A DNA stretch of 64,000 bases from Candidatus Gastranaerophilales bacterium. Its GTDB lineage: Bacteria > Cyanobacteriota > Vampirovibrionia > Gastranaerophilales > Gastranaerophilaceae. The notes beneath the pieces are model-generated. The model ran no database searches, was not told where the DNA came from, and was given only the letters and a program-made list of their open reading frames with translations. Of this stretch, positions 27,033 to 37,313 are shown piece after piece. The position numbers and the translations under genes were made by a program. The stretch spans positions 186,001-250,000 of the forward strand of contig CALVAR010000001.1 of assembly GCA_944325575.1 (NCBI GenBank). The letters run 5' to 3'. Every line of letters begins with the position of its first letter. Position 1 is the stretch's first letter.

Positions 27033-30000
27033 TTTCTGAATTCGTCAGGAATAGAATCTAAGAAACTCGGTGTAACTGCATTATTAGACTTCACGGGTTG
27101 TGAAGTAACAGGAACAATATTTTTTGATTGCTGTTCGGCAGAATTCAATTTGTCTTCAGATGATTTGACTTCATTATCGGGAATATTTTCATCAATTATT
27201 TTCTTTTTTGCTCCTATAGGATTTACCCACGTGAATGATTTTACAGATTTCACATTATCAGGATCACCCGAGATCATAACCCTGAAATTTTTAGTTTGGT
27301 ATTTATAATCCGGGCTCAAGGCAGGAATTTTGGAAATATCCGCTTGCGGAAGTTCACTATTGTAGAAATTAAACAGCCTTGCTGCAACAGGTCCGTATTT
27401 GGTATGTTCATCAAGAAAATCTTTTATAGTCATATCTCCAAGCAGCCCCATTGTACTCGAAACTTCAGAAGAAATTTTTCCTAGAATTTGTAAATTTGTA
27501 TAGTTATTTAAAAGATTTATATTTCCCGTAACATACATGCTCATCTGAGGCCCCGCTGTTAAAACTGGCGACAAATTTGCATAACCGCCTGAAAATTTTA
27601 TAACACCCTTAAGATACGTAATATATCCCGTATCCTTTGGGGCAATTGCTTGTTTTGCACTGTTTAAACTTGCATAAATCAACCGCTGCGCCAAAAGATT
27701 TTGTGCATATAAAAAATGCTCAAATCTACCGATTTGCCCGAGATGACCGTTTTTTACAAAGACGTTTACACTACCTCTCATAGTTTTTAACATTTGCTCA
27801 TACTCAGAAATAAAAAGATCAACCGAAGCATCAAAATTAAGTCTTCCTGACATTTTTTGCTTTTGAGGCAAAAAAGCAGCTGCAGCAGTCTGAGCATCCA
27901 TATCTCTGCCTTGAATATCAGCGTGTACAGACATATAAGGGGAATTATACGTAATCTTACCGGCTGCTTTGCCGCCGTATGCAGATGAAAACAAATTTGT
28001 TATATAAAGGATATTCTTTTTTGAACTTATATCTCCGGTAATATTTTGAGCATAAATTTTACCCATTTTATAAGTATTTATACTGATTTTTCCTGAATTT
28101 ATAAAATACGGAAACTCTGCACCCGGTGCATATTTTGCCTGCGGCAACAATGACATCACGGGCATAAGTGAATCCATATCAAAGAAGTTCGAAGTTAATT
28201 TTACATAATTTATTTTATAACTGTTAAAAAAGTCCAAAGGCGCATCAATATCAAGGCTTATATCAGTATTAGCAATTTTTAGATTTTTTATAGATATTAA
28301 GATTTTAGATTTATTTAATGTTACACAGGCGTTTTCAAGCTTTAATAAATATTTTTTTATATCAACTGAACTTATATTAATTTTACCTGACAATACAGGA
28401 TTTTTAAGTGTACCGTTAATTAATATATCGGCTCTAAAATCGGCACTTCCGCCTGTGACAGGAATAGTTACGTTTAAATTATCCGGTATAATTAAATGCA
28501 AATTTTCTGCATAAGGTTCCCCCGTATAGTTACTGATTCTGCCCTTCAAGTCCAATGCACGCTTTAGATTTAAAAGCTGCACATCCTTAACGAGGCTGTT
28601 TATTCCATCAGCATAATACAGAGAGAATTTATTTATTAAAATGTCATTATTCTTGATTATTGCATCAATATTAAGCAGAGAATTTGTTTTTATAAAATTA
28701 TTAACAATAACAGGTGTAATATAGTTGTTTGGATTTGCCAGAAGTTTTAAGGAGAATTTTGTCTCATTATTTAAATATTTAAGCTGCATTTTTACTGGTA
28801 AATATCCCTTAGAATACAACGGTAAATTTTGGGGGAGAAGCGATTTAATAAAGTCAGTATGCACACTTCCGCCGGCCTGTAAAGTAATTTCCGGAGACTT
28901 TAAATAGTTTGCCACATTGGCATTTAAAGTTAGTCGTGCACCATCCGTATCTATTTTACAAGGGGCAACAATAATATTCTTATTGTCAAACTTCGCTGAT
29001 ATTGTTTTGGCACTTAATAATGATGATTTTTTTATGGAATAGGCGTAAGCAGTTAAATTATTGACAGTCAAATTACCTGAAAATTTATCTTTATTTGTTT
29101 TTCCTGATATGAGCAGCTCATCTACTTTTAATCCAAAATTATTTTTCATATCCAAAGCCGCAAAATTCTTTATATTTGCAGATATCTGCGGTGCTGCTTC
29201 TGCAAGTTTGCCTTTAAGATGAACTGAAAACGAAAGTTTGCCGTTTTTTATCAAAAGATTTTTATCAGGTTTTAAAGAAGGAAATGCATTTAAAATGTGA
29301 TTTAAATCCAAATTTTCTGCTTTAGCAAGAATATCACCGCAGGCATTATTATCAACAGTACCTGTAAGCAAAATAGGCTGATTATTTACAAACATATCTG
29401 ATTTTTTAATTTTTATCATATTATTAGAAAAATCTATAAGAGCATTAACGGATGAAATTTCCAAAGGCACGCTTTTGTGTGAAAAGCTTGCATTAGAAAT
29501 TTTTAAACTACCGTTTGAACGAAGATTTTTTAAATTAGTATAAATATTAAAATCAGCGCTAACCTGCCCGCTTGTTTTAAACTCCGAAAGATTATTTTTT
29601 ATTTTTAAAATTTCAAGTACAGAAACAGCAAGGCTTTGCAAATTTGATATATCAGCCTTTGGACATTTACATTTTACATTGATATCATAAGGCTTTTTAA
29701 GCCTAATATGAGCGTTTATATCAGCAGATTCATTAATATTTGTATAGAACTTTGAAACAAGAACCGCATTTCCCTTATCAAGGGTTGCGTGTAAAAAGCT
29801 TTTAGGAAGTTTTTTATGACCCAATATTATATAGAAATTATCAACATTGATTTTTCCTGAAAGGTAATCAAAGTTCCTTTTGTTTTCATGAATCTTTAAA
29901 TCTGCATTTAAATCAGCATAAAAATTGTATTTATAAAGATTATCCGCATTAATATCAAAAAACTTTTTATTTACATCTTCAAACAATACCTTAGGAACTA

Positions 30001-30628
30001 CAAGTTTTAGATTATAGTTTAAATATTTTTTATCAAAACAGAAAAAATTACCTTTTAAATCAAAATTTAGATACCTGATATCAATATTTTGTGCTATTTT
30101 CAGATTATCACCACTTATTTTAAATTTTTGTCCGGATGCTTCATCTTTTATTTTAATAAGATATTTCTTTATATTAACAGACGGTAATTTTGCAGAAAGC
30201 TTTATATCAGATTTATAATTTATATCTGATTTTTCTAAATATTCCTGCAGAGTTGTTTTACCGTTTTTTAAAAGTTTTGTTGTAAATTGAAACTCATCAG
30301 CACAAATTCTGCTGATTTTTAATTCCTTCTTTATCAGATATAAGGAAGAAAAATTTATATCAGAATTCTTTATATCAAGAATCTGTCTTTTATCAGGATA
30401 AAATAGCTGTACGTCCTCTGATTTTAATCTTATATCCAGGTTAGGATAAACTGAAATCTTGCAGTTATGGAGTACGAGAATAAGTCCTGTCTGCTGCTTT
30501 ACTGAAGCTGTGACAAATGAAACAAAGCCTGATTTATTCAGGTAATAAGGCAATATAAAATAGACACCGGAATATAAAACCGCTATAAAAAGCAAAAATG
30601 AAATTAAAAATTTAATAAAAATTTTCAT
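27029..30628 (-). CDS. AsmA/YhdP-like large envelope protein
   Basis: A 1,199-residue protein with one N-terminal membrane helix (about residues 5-30) and a long periplasmic part rich in repeated beta strands, as in the AsmA/TamB/YhdP bridge-like proteins that carry phospholipids between inner and outer membranes. Residues 30-110 (GLILVLHNCKISVYPNLDIRL in part, then FYPDKRQILDIKNSDI) match the AsmA N-terminal pattern. The end (MTIKDFLDEHTKYGPVAARLF) matches the AsmA C-terminal region. The last 60 residues look disordered. ATG 30628 follows CGGAGTG and is preferred over an upstream extension. Its presence argues for a diderm cell. Confidence 0.75.
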   Translation of the reverse strand: MKIFIKFLISFLLFIAVLYSGVYFILPYYLNKSGFVSFVTASVKQQTGLILVLHNCKISVYPNLDIRLKSEDVQLFYPDKRQILDIKNSDINFSSLYLIKKELKISRICADEFQFTTKLLKNGKTTLQEYLEKSDINYKSDIKLSAKLPSVNIKKYLIKIKDEASGQKFKISGDNLKIAQNIDIRYLNFDLKGNFFCFDKKYLNYNLKLVVPKVLFEDVNKKFFDINADNLYKYNFYADLNADLKIHENKRNFDYLSGKINVDNFYIILGHKKLPKSFLHATLDKGNAVLVSKFYTNINESADINAHIRLKKPYDINVKCKCPKADISNLQSLAVSVLEILKIKNNLSEFKTSGQVSADFNIYTNLKNLRSNGSLKISNASFSHKSVPLEISSVNALIDFSNNMIKIKKSDMFVNNQPILLTGTVDNNACGDILAKAENLDLNHILNAFPSLKPDKNLLIKNGKLSFSVHLKGKLAEAAPQISANIKNFAALDMKNNFGLKVDELLISGKTNKDKFSGNLTVNNLTAYAYSIKKSSLLSAKTISAKFDNKNIIVAPCKIDTDGARLTLNANVANYLKSPEITLQAGGSVHTDFIKSLLPQNLPLYSKGYLPVKMQLKYLNNETKFSLKLLANPNNYITPVIVNNFIKTNSLLNIDAIIKNNDILINKFSLYYADGINSLVKDVQLLNLKRALDLKGRISNYTGEPYAENLHLIIPDNLNVTIPVTGGSADFRADILINGTLKNPVLSGKINISSVDIKKYLLKLENACVTLNKSKILISIKNLKIANTDISLDIDAPLDFFNSYKINYVKLTSNFFDMDSLMPVMSLLPQAKYAPGAEFPYFINSGKISINTYKMGKIYAQNITGDISSKKNILYITNLFSSAYGGKAAGKITYNSPYMSVHADIQGRDMDAQTAAAAFLPQKQKMSGRLNFDASVDLFISEYEQMLKTMRGSVNVFVKNGHLGQIGRFEHFLYAQNLLAQRLIYASLNSAKQAIAPKDTGYITYLKGVIKFSGGYANLSPVLTAGPQMSMYVTGNINLLNNYTNLQILGKISSEVSSTMGLLGDMTIKDFLDEHTKYGPVAARLFNFYNSELPQADISKIPALSPDYKYQTKNFRVMISGDPDNVKSVKSFTWVNPIGAKKKIIDENIPDNEVKSSEDKLNSAEQQSKNIVPVTSQPVKSNNAVTPSFLDSIPDEFRN

Positions 30629-30716
30629 ACCACACTCCGAATAATAAATTATATAACAATTTAGAAAAGGTGTCATGATTGTGATATAGTAAAAAAATCA
30701 ATAAAATGGTGTAAAA

Positions 30717-31613
30717 ATGAACTATTATTCTACAAAATTTGAAATTACAGAAGACAACAATCTAAAATCTTTTTTTAAAAACGATAATGCGGAAATTTCA
30801 CCAATCCAAAATGCTATATGGAGAGCAAGGACATCCAAATATACGGCGACATTTTATAAAACGGGAAAATTGCTGATACAGGGCTCTGATGTGAGCGAAA
30901 TTGCAAAAAGATTAGAAATGTATACCGGTAAAGAAAATAAACCAATTCCATCACAAAATACCGAAAATAATTCATCAGTAGTAAATCTCCCGACAAAACA
31001 CATAGGAACAGATGAATCCGGCAAAGGTGACTTCTTCGGTCCACTTGTTATTGCTGCTGTGCTAGTTACAGAAGATACAGCTGACTTGCTGATTAAAGCA
31101 GGAATAAAAGACTGTAAAAAAATTGAAGATAAAAATATAAATAAACTTGCCGCAGTAATAAAGAATAACTGTGTATTTTCAGTAGTAACAATAAATCCGC
31201 CAAAATATAATGAACTATATTCAAAATTAAAAAATCTGAATTTGCTGCTGGCGTGGGGGCATGCACGTGCAATAGAGAATGTTCTTGAAAAAGAAGAATG
31301 CGAGTGTGCTTTATCGGATAAATTCGGAGATGAAAAATTAATAAAAAATGCTCTATTAAAAAAAGGAAAAAGCATAAGACTTGAACAAAGATGCAAAGCA
31401 GAAAGCGACATAGCTGTTGCCGCTGCGTCAATACTTGCAAGAGAACAGTTTCTGTCAGGGATTAAAGAAATATCTTCTAAATACAACACTGATATACCTA
31501 AAGGCTGTTCAACAAATGTAATGGAAACAGCAAAGGCAATAGCTGCCAAATATACAAAAGATGAGCTAAAAAATATAGCAAAAACTCACTTTAAGACATA
31601 TTCTCAAATATAA
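30717..31613 (+). CDS. rnhC: Ribonuclease HIII
   Basis: Cleaves the RNA strand of RNA-DNA hybrids. 298 residues. The N-terminal 75 residues form the TBP-like substrate-binding domain specific to HIII. The catalytic part begins HIGTDESGKGDFFGP with Asp99 and Glu100, and continues with CALSDKFGD and EQRCKAESDIAVAAASILARE, which carry the remaining carboxylates. The GTDESGKGDFFGPLV wording separates HIII from HII. It is divergent from the AsmA-like gene with 88 bp between and precedes gcvT by 93 bp. Confidence 0.93.
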   Translation: MNYYSTKFEITEDNNLKSFFKNDNAEISPIQNAIWRARTSKYTATFYKTGKLLIQGSDVSEIAKRLEMYTGKENKPIPSQNTENNSSVVNLPTKHIGTDESGKGDFFGPLVIAAVLVTEDTADLLIKAGIKDCKKIEDKNINKLAAVIKNNCVFSVVTINPPKYNELYSKLKNLNLLLAWGHARAIENVLEKEECECALSDKFGDEKLIKNALLKKGKSIRLEQRCKAESDIAVAAASILAREQFLSGIKEISSKYNTDIPKGCSTNVMETAKAIAAKYTKDELKNIAKTHFKTYSQI

Positions 31614-31706
31614 ACGAAACACTAATATTATATTCTTGACAAGGACTGAAAAATAAACTAAAACTAGATATATAATTGACACTATATAGAGTACTCAGAG
31701 GGCTAA

Positions 31707-32822
31707 ATGGGGAAGCATACCGTTTATTATGAAAAACATCTTGAACTTGGTGCCAAAATTGTAGAATTCGGCGGCTGGGATATGCCGGTACAGTATACGG
31801 GTATCATTGCAGAGCACAAATCAGTAAGAAATTCAGCAGGGCTGTTTGATGTTTCTCATATGGGACAGGTATTTGTCTCAGGTTCTGACTCTTTAGGATT
31901 TCTCCAGAAGATTGTACCCCAGGACATATCAAAACTACCATTAAATAAAGCTGTATATTGCCAACTACCCAAAGAAAACGGCGGATTGATTGATGATTTA
32001 ATAATATACAGATTAGAAGACTCAAAATATCTTATTATTGTGAATGCATCTAATATAGAAAAAGACTATAAATGGTTCATCAAAAACAAAGATAAATTTA
32101 ATGTAAATATCGAAAATAAGTCCGATGAATATGCGATGCTGGCATTACAAGGACCGAATGCATATAAAATTTTAAAAGATTTATCCATAGAAGAGGCTAA
32201 ACAGCCGGATTTCTTTACAATAGAAGAAATCTCCATAAATAGCATACCGTTGTATCTTTCAAGAACAGGATACACCGGAGAAGACGGATTTGAACTGATT
32301 GTAAAAAATGAATATGCGCTAAAGCTCTGGGATATTATTTTTGCTGCCGGAGAAAAATACGATTTAAAACCAATTGGTCTAGGTGCCCGTGATTCTTTGA
32401 GGCTGGAAGCAGCACTTATGCTATATGGGAATGATTTAAATGAAGACACTACACCTGTTGAAGCAGGACTAAAGTGGTCAATTCCTGCAGACAAAGAAGA
32501 AGACTACAATGGTAAAGCCGTAATAACAGGACAAATAAAATACGGTACGGACAAAAAGCTGATAGGCTTTGAGATGACAGAGCGAGCAATACCGAGACAT
32601 GAATACGAAATATATTATAAAGGAGCAAAAGCAGGTATAGTAACAAGCGGAGGATATGCTCCTACACTGGACAAAAACATCGGTATGGGATATGTTAGTA
32701 CAGAGTATGGTATAGGATCGGACTCAGAAATACAAATTATGGTAAGAAATAAGTTGTATAATGCAAAAGTCGTTAAAAGACCTTTTGTACATAAAAATTA
32801 TAAAAAAAGTAATCAGACATAG
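31707..32822 (+). CDS. gcvT: Glycine cleavage system T protein (aminomethyltransferase)
   Basis: Transfers the methylene group from aminomethyl-lipoyl-GcvH to tetrahydrofolate and releases ammonia. 371 residues. [32 protein letters not shown] (given here in part as GGWDMPVQY and FDVSHMGQ) is the hallmark N-terminus. [20 protein letters not shown] and [10 protein letters not shown] follow in order. AGAGGGC lies before ATG. Two TTGACA motifs occur upstream (31636, 31676) without convincing -10 boxes. First gene of gcvT-gcvH-gcvPA. Confidence 0.96.
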   Translation: MGKHTVYYEKHLELGAKIVEFGGWDMPVQYTGIIAEHKSVRNSAGLFDVSHMGQVFVSGSDSLGFLQKIVPQDISKLPLNKAVYCQLPKENGGLIDDLIIYRLEDSKYLIIVNASNIEKDYKWFIKNKDKFNVNIENKSDEYAMLALQGPNAYKILKDLSIEEAKQPDFFTIEEISINSIPLYLSRTGYTGEDGFELIVKNEYALKLWDIIFAAGEKYDLKPIGLGARDSLRLEAALMLYGNDLNEDTTPVEAGLKWSIPADKEEDYNGKAVITGQIKYGTDKKLIGFEMTERAIPRHEYEIYYKGAKAGIVTSGGYAPTLDKNIGMGYVSTEYGIGSDSEIQIMVRNKLYNAKVVKRPFVHKNYKKSNQT

Positions 32823-32842
32823 ACATAAAGGAGAAAGCTGTA

Positions 32843-33226
32843 ATGATGGTGCCTGAAGGTATTTTATGTTCAAAAAGCCATGAATATTTATTGGAAAACG
32901 CAGATGGAAGCTACACTGTAGGACTTACAGATTATGCAGTTGAACAACTGGGAGATATTGTTTTTATAGAACTTCCCGAAATCGGTACAAATTTTTCAAA
33001 AGGTGAAGTATTTGCAACTGTTGAATCAGTAAAAGCAGCATCAGAAATTTATATGCCTGTCAGCGGGAAAATAACGGAAGTAAATGAAAAACTTGTTGAA
33101 ACACCGGAAATATTAAATGAAAGTCCTTTTGAAGACGGCTGGTTAATAAAAGTTGAAGCACAAGATGCACAGGCTGATTCAGGAGACCTTCTTGAATACG
33201 AAGACTACAAAGAAGAAATTGAATAA
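32843..33226 (+). CDS. gcvH: Glycine cleavage system H protein
   Basis: Lipoyl carrier that shuttles the aminomethyl group between P, T and L proteins. 127 residues, normal. HEYLLENADGSYTVGLTDYA at the start (part), GDIVFIELPEIG and the lipoylation site ATVESVKAASE with Lys64. AAAGGAG precedes the start, which may be the first or second Met. 20 bp after gcvT and two bases before gcvPA. Confidence 0.96.
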   Translation: MMVPEGILCSKSHEYLLENADGSYTVGLTDYAVEQLGDIVFIELPEIGTNFSKGEVFATVESVKAASEIYMPVSGKITEVNEKLVETPEILNESPFEDGWLIKVEAQDAQADSGDLLEYEDYKEEIE

Positions 33227-33228
33227 CA

Positions 33229-34482
33229 ATGATAAATTTTGAAGCACATACCAAAGATGAACGGCAAGAAATGCTGAATTCCATTGGCTTGAATTCAGTT
33301 GAAGATTTGTATAAAGGACTACCTAAGGAAATCAAAACGAAAGGCTTGAACCTTCCAAAAGCACTTTCCGAAATGGAAGCGGTAAATGCAATAAAAAAGC
33401 TTGCCGCTAATAATAAAACGCATTATTCATCTTTTCTTGGCGGTGGTGCTTCAAGACACTTTATCCCGTCTGCAGTTGAACAAATAGCAGGACGATTTGA
33501 ATTTAATACTGCCTATACACCATATCAGGCAGAAATCTCTCAAGGCACTCTGCAGTCAATTTATGAATATCAATCAATGATTTGTAATTTAACGGGTATG
33601 GATGTTTCCAACGCATCAATGTACGATGCGGCAACTGCATGTGCTGAAGCAATTCTAACTGCAGTAAGAGTGACAGGAAGGAAGAAAGCTCTTGTATGCC
33701 ACAGGGTAAACCCTGAGTATCAAAAAGTCATAAAAACTTATGCTGAAGCAGCAGAAATAGAGATTTCCAACGATCTTTCAGTAATCGACAAAGATACTGC
33801 ATGTGTACTTTTGCAAACTCCTGATTATTACGGAGCAATACACGATGTTGAAAAGCTAAAAGAAAAAATCACTGACGACAAAACACTGCTTATATGCTGC
33901 TGTGATATCTTGCCGCTTTCTGTTCTGGAACCGCCAAAATGTGACATAATGGTCGGCAATTTACAGCCTGCTGGAAACCATTTATCATTCGGCGGCCCGT
34001 ACGGCGCATATTTTGCATGCGTTGATAAATATAAAAGACAAATCCCGGGCAGAATAGTCGGCAGAACAGTTGATGCAAGCGGTGTACAAGCGTTCTGTTT
34101 GACATTGCAAACACGAGAACAGCATATAAGAAGAGAAAAAGCAACAAGCAACATTTGTTCAAATCAAGCACTTATTGCACTTCGGACTTTGGTATATCTG
34201 GCGTTAATGGGACCAAACGGTTTGAGACAAGCAGCACTAATGAGTGCAAACAATGCCCATAAACTTGCAGAAAAATTAACGGATAAAGGTTTTACTCTGC
34301 AATCCAAAAACTTTTTTAACGAGTTTGTGCTCAATGTCAACAATGCCGATGAATTTTTATCGAATTTAAAAGAGAATAACATCTTAGGCGGGATAAAACT
34401 TGATAACACAAGAATACTGGTTTCTGTTACGGAGATGAATACAGAAGAAGAAATAGAAAATTACGCATACTTTGCCATTTAA
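33229..34482 (+). CDS. gcvPA: Glycine dehydrogenase (decarboxylating) subunit 1
   Basis: N-terminal half of a split P protein, which decarboxylates glycine with PLP together with subunit 2. 417 residues, slightly short of the usual 440-450. FLGGGASRHFIPSAVEQ, FNTAYTPYQAEISQGTLQ, YEYQSMICNLTGMDVSNASMYD (in part) and GRIVGRTVD are typical of GcvPA. The PLP lysine is on subunit 2 (gcvPB), which is absent: the next gene is the convergent rpe after 13 bp. gcvPB must be elsewhere for the system to work. Confidence 0.93.
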   Translation: MINFEAHTKDERQEMLNSIGLNSVEDLYKGLPKEIKTKGLNLPKALSEMEAVNAIKKLAANNKTHYSSFLGGGASRHFIPSAVEQIAGRFEFNTAYTPYQAEISQGTLQSIYEYQSMICNLTGMDVSNASMYDAATACAEAILTAVRVTGRKKALVCHRVNPEYQKVIKTYAEAAEIEISNDLSVIDKDTACVLLQTPDYYGAIHDVEKLKEKITDDKTLLICCCDILPLSVLEPPKCDIMVGNLQPAGNHLSFGGPYGAYFACVDKYKRQIPGRIVGRTVDASGVQAFCLTLQTREQHIRREKATSNICSNQALIALRTLVYLALMGPNGLRQAALMSANNAHKLAEKLTDKGFTLQSKNFFNEFVLNVNNADEFLSNLKENNILGGIKLDNTRILVSVTEMNTEEEIENYAYFAI

Positions 34483-34495
34483 GTTTTAAGTTTTT

Positions 34496-35137
34496 CTATT
34501 TTAAAGAAAGGATTGCCTCTTCCATATCGGTTGATTTAAAAATATAAGAACCGGCAACAAGAGAATTCGCCCCGAGCTCCTTACATATTTTTGCAGTTTG
34601 GTCATTTATACCGCCGTCTACCTGTACAATTAAATTTTCAGGAGCATTTTGTCTTATAACAGGAATTTTATCAGCGCAGTCACGCATAAAGGACTGCCCG
34701 CCAAATCCGGGTTCAACAGTCATAACAAGCACCATATCAACCATTATAAGATACTTCAAAATTTCCTGAGGCGGTGTTGCAGGCTTTATCGAAAGACCCA
34801 CAAGTATATCATGCGATTTTATATTATTTATAATATCCTCTGTTAAATCACCTGCTGCCTCATAATGAAAAGTAATTATATCTGCTCCGGCTTTCACAAA
34901 ATCTTCTATGTAGTTTTGCGGATTTTCTATCATAAGATGTACGTCTAAAGGCACATTGCTATAAGGTTTTATTGCTTTAACAACAGGTGCACCTATTGTA
35001 ATATTCGGAACAAAATGACCGTCCATAACATCGACATGTATCCAATCAGCTCCGTTATTTTGAAGCTCTTTTAGATCTCGTCCCAGATTTGCAAAATCCG
35101 CAGACAATATAGACGGTGAAACTATAATATTGCTCAT
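34496..35137 (-). CDS. rpe: Ribulose-phosphate 3-epimerase
   Basis: Interconverts ribulose-5-phosphate and xylulose-5-phosphate. 213 residues, a (beta/alpha)8 barrel. VSPSILSADFANLG, HVDVMDGHFVPNITIG (metal His and Asp), HLMIENP, MTVEPGFGGQSF and QVDGGI are all present. The ATG overlaps the rnc stop as ATGA. Last gene of pyrH-frr-cdsA-rnc-rpe. Confidence 0.97.
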   Translation of the reverse strand: MSNIIVSPSILSADFANLGRDLKELQNNGADWIHVDVMDGHFVPNITIGAPVVKAIKPYSNVPLDVHLMIENPQNYIEDFVKAGADIITFHYEAAGDLTEDIINNIKSHDILVGLSIKPATPPQEILKYLIMVDMVLVMTVEPGFGGQSFMRDCADKIPVIRQNAPENLIVQVDGGINDQTAKICKELGANSLVAGSYIFKSTDMEEAILSLK

Positions 35138-35859
35138 TTATTCACATCCTCGATAATTCCAAGCATCTTACAGGCATTATACGCAGCTTGCTGTTCTGCC
35201 TGTTTTTTTGATTTACCTTCTGCCGAGGCTAGCACATTTCCTGCATATGCAACCTGAACAAAAAAGGTTTTATTATGAGCTGCACCTGTCTCTTTTAGAA
35301 TTGAATATTCAGGCAGCTCTTTACTTTTAGCCTGTGTATATTCCTGTAATATTGCTTTTGCATTAAACACAGTTTTATTACTTGCCACATCTTCAATAAA
35401 GTTATTGAGATTTTCAACAATAAACTTGCAAAGAACGTCTCTGTCCGAAGAAAGATACAATGCACCGAACAAAGCTTCCATTACACATGCCTGTATAGAC
35501 TCCAGCTTTTTACCACCGCAGCGTTCCTCTGCCCTGCTCACTTTAATAAAATTTTCTATATTTAACTTTTGTGCCAATTTATACAAAATTTCATCACTTA
35601 CAACGATAGAGCGAATCTTAGTAAGCTCACCCTCATGGGCATCAGGGTATTTTTTATATAAAAAGTCAGTAACAGCCATTTTTAAAACTGCATCACCCAA
35701 AAACTCAAGACGCTCATAGCATTTTAAATAACTTTCATCATTTTCTTTTGTATAAGAGCTGTGAGTAAAGGCAGTAACAACAAGATCTAAGGAAAAATCC
35801 TTAAAACCCAGCTTACTAATAAAAGATGCTAAATCCTTGTCACTACAGTCCGACTGCAT
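35134..35859 (-). CDS. rnc: Ribonuclease III
   Basis: Double-strand-specific RNase for rRNA and mRNA processing. 241 residues from ATG 35859, which has GAAAGG upstream. A TTG at 35877 is possible but weaker. The signature ERLEFLGDAVL (about residues 49-59) contains catalytic Glu and Asp, with the second cluster in ACVMEALFGALY. A C-terminal dsRNA-binding domain (about 163-235) shows GKSKKQAEQQAAYNA. The 5' end overlaps cdsA by 17 bases, and the stop overlaps rpe. Confidence 0.96.
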   Translation of the reverse strand: MQSDCSDKDLASFISKLGFKDFSLDLVVTAFTHSSYTKENDESYLKCYERLEFLGDAVLKMAVTDFLYKKYPDAHEGELTKIRSIVVSDEILYKLAQKLNIENFIKVSRAEERCGGKKLESIQACVMEALFGALYLSSDRDVLCKFIVENLNNFIEDVASNKTVFNAKAILQEYTQAKSKELPEYSILKETGAAHNKTFFVQVAYAGNVLASAEGKSKKQAEQQAAYNACKMLGIIEDVNK

Positions 35860-36751
35860 GCAACGCCTTTCTGGCAAAACTTATAAAATCAAGAGTTAAC
35901 TGATCACTTACAACAAAATAATTAAAATAGAAATACGCAACAGGCGTACTAAACAAATAACTGTCAGCTCTGTCTAAAAAGCCGCCGTGTCCCGGCAGAG
36001 AATTGCCTGAATCTTTAACCCCGGCATCTCTTTTTATCAAAGATTCTGCAAGGTCACCAACCTGTGCAAAAAGAGTAATCAAAAAACCGGCAATTAAAGA
36101 CTGATACCACTCTATATGAATCAACCAGCCAATAAACATAGCAGTGCATAACGCTAATATAGAACCACCAACAGCGCCTTCAACTGTTTTTTTAGGACTA
36201 ACAACAGGTGCAAGAGGAGTTTTACCGAACTTTGAGCCGCAAACATAAGCGCCTACATCAGTCATTAATATTGTGAAAAACAGTAAGACCAGAAATCCAA
36301 GACCCGAGCACATTTTAATTGTAAAAAAGCCCAAAGAATCCTGATTGAGCTGTCTTAGAAGAATAACATAGCATGGAAGCCAGCCGCCGTATACAAAGCC
36401 CAAAACTGTAGTCGCTACATTTGCAATATAAGGCTGTCTGCCCTTGCACAAAACAAGAGTAAACGCACCTATTGTACCAAGAGTAAGGACAACAGGCACC
36501 AAATCAAAACGCTTTAGTGCAGTCAAAACTACAAAACAGATATCAGCAGCAAGTATCAGGTGCAAAAAAGGGCGGAAACCTTTTTTCTTTAGTATGTCAA
36601 CATACTCTTTTGATCCAATAAAAGCAACGAACATAACAAGAAGCATTAAAGGTATACCGCCTGCAATAACGCAGCCAAGCACAAAAAATCCGATTAAAAC
36701 ACCCGTTATAAGTCTGAGAGTGGAATTATTAATAAGATTCAATACGCCCAC
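35843..36751 (-). CDS. cdsA: Phosphatidate cytidylyltransferase
   Basis: Makes CDP-diacylglycerol for phospholipid synthesis in the inner membrane. 302 residues with about eight membrane helices. The family signature near the C-terminus is present: SPKKTVEGAVGG, GDLAESLIKRDAGVKDSG and LPGHGGFLDRADS. GTG start, overlapping the frr stop as TAGTG. Middle of the pyrH operon, where it joins translation genes as in many bacteria. Confidence 0.95.
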   Translation of the reverse strand: MGVLNLINNSTLRLITGVLIGFFVLGCVIAGGIPLMLLVMFVAFIGSKEYVDILKKKGFRPFLHLILAADICFVVLTALKRFDLVPVVLTLGTIGAFTLVLCKGRQPYIANVATTVLGFVYGGWLPCYVILLRQLNQDSLGFFTIKMCSGLGFLVLLFFTILMTDVGAYVCGSKFGKTPLAPVVSPKKTVEGAVGGSILALCTAMFIGWLIHIEWYQSLIAGFLITLFAQVGDLAESLIKRDAGVKDSGNSLPGHGGFLDRADSYLFSTPVAYFYFNYFVVSDQLTLDFISFARKALHAVGL

Positions 36752-37311
36752 TATACTGTCATTACCTCTTTTTCTTTTTCAGAAGCAGTATCATCAATAA
36801 TTTTTATGTACTTATCCGTAATTTTTTGAATTTTATCTTGAAAATCTTTTACTGAATCTTCCGGCAAATTTTCTTCTTTTTCAATTTTTTTGAGATCATC
36901 AGCCATATCTCTTCTGATGTTTCTTACTGCTACCTTTGCATCTTCTGCAGTCTTCTTAACATCTTTGCATATTTCTTTTCTTCTGTCTTCTGTCAAAGGA
37001 GGGAATGTTAAACGAATAACAACACCATCAGAGTTTGGAGTAATACCAAGCTCAGCCTTAATCATAGCCTTTTCAATTTCTTTTAATATAGACTTGTCGT
37101 AAGGAGTAATAACAAGAGTCTGACCGTCTTGAACACTAACCTGAGACATTTGTCTCAAAGGTGTAGGTACCCCGTAATAATCAACAACTACTTTATCCAG
37201 TATAAGAGGATTAGCTCTGCCTGTACGAATTTGACCGAATTCTTTTTTTAATGCAGCAACAGCCTTTTCCATTTTATCTGTGCCATTTGATAGCATTTCA
37301 TCAACTGTCAT
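36751..37311 (-). CDS. frr: Ribosome recycling factor
   Basis: Splits post-termination ribosomes with EF-G. 186 residues, the normal size. KEFGQIRTGRANPLILDKV at the start (part), VDYYGVPTPLRQMSQVS, and KEEEN-type helix ends with EDSVKDFQDKIQKITDKYI. It follows pyrH by two bases and overlaps cdsA by one. Confidence 0.97.
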   Translation of the reverse strand: MTVDEMLSNGTDKMEKAVAALKKEFGQIRTGRANPLILDKVVVDYYGVPTPLRQMSQVSVQDGQTLVITPYDKSILKEIEKAMIKAELGITPNSDGVVIRLTFPPLTEDRRKEICKDVKKTAEDAKVAVRNIRRDMADDLKKIEKEENLPEDSVKDFQDKIQKITDKYIKIIDDTASEKEKEVMTV

Positions 37312-37313
37312 AT

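Noticed and set aside
31614-31706. Possible glycine riboswitch upstream of gcvT
   Set aside because: The 93-bp gap lacks the paired aptamer domains; only TTGACA-like boxes are seen.
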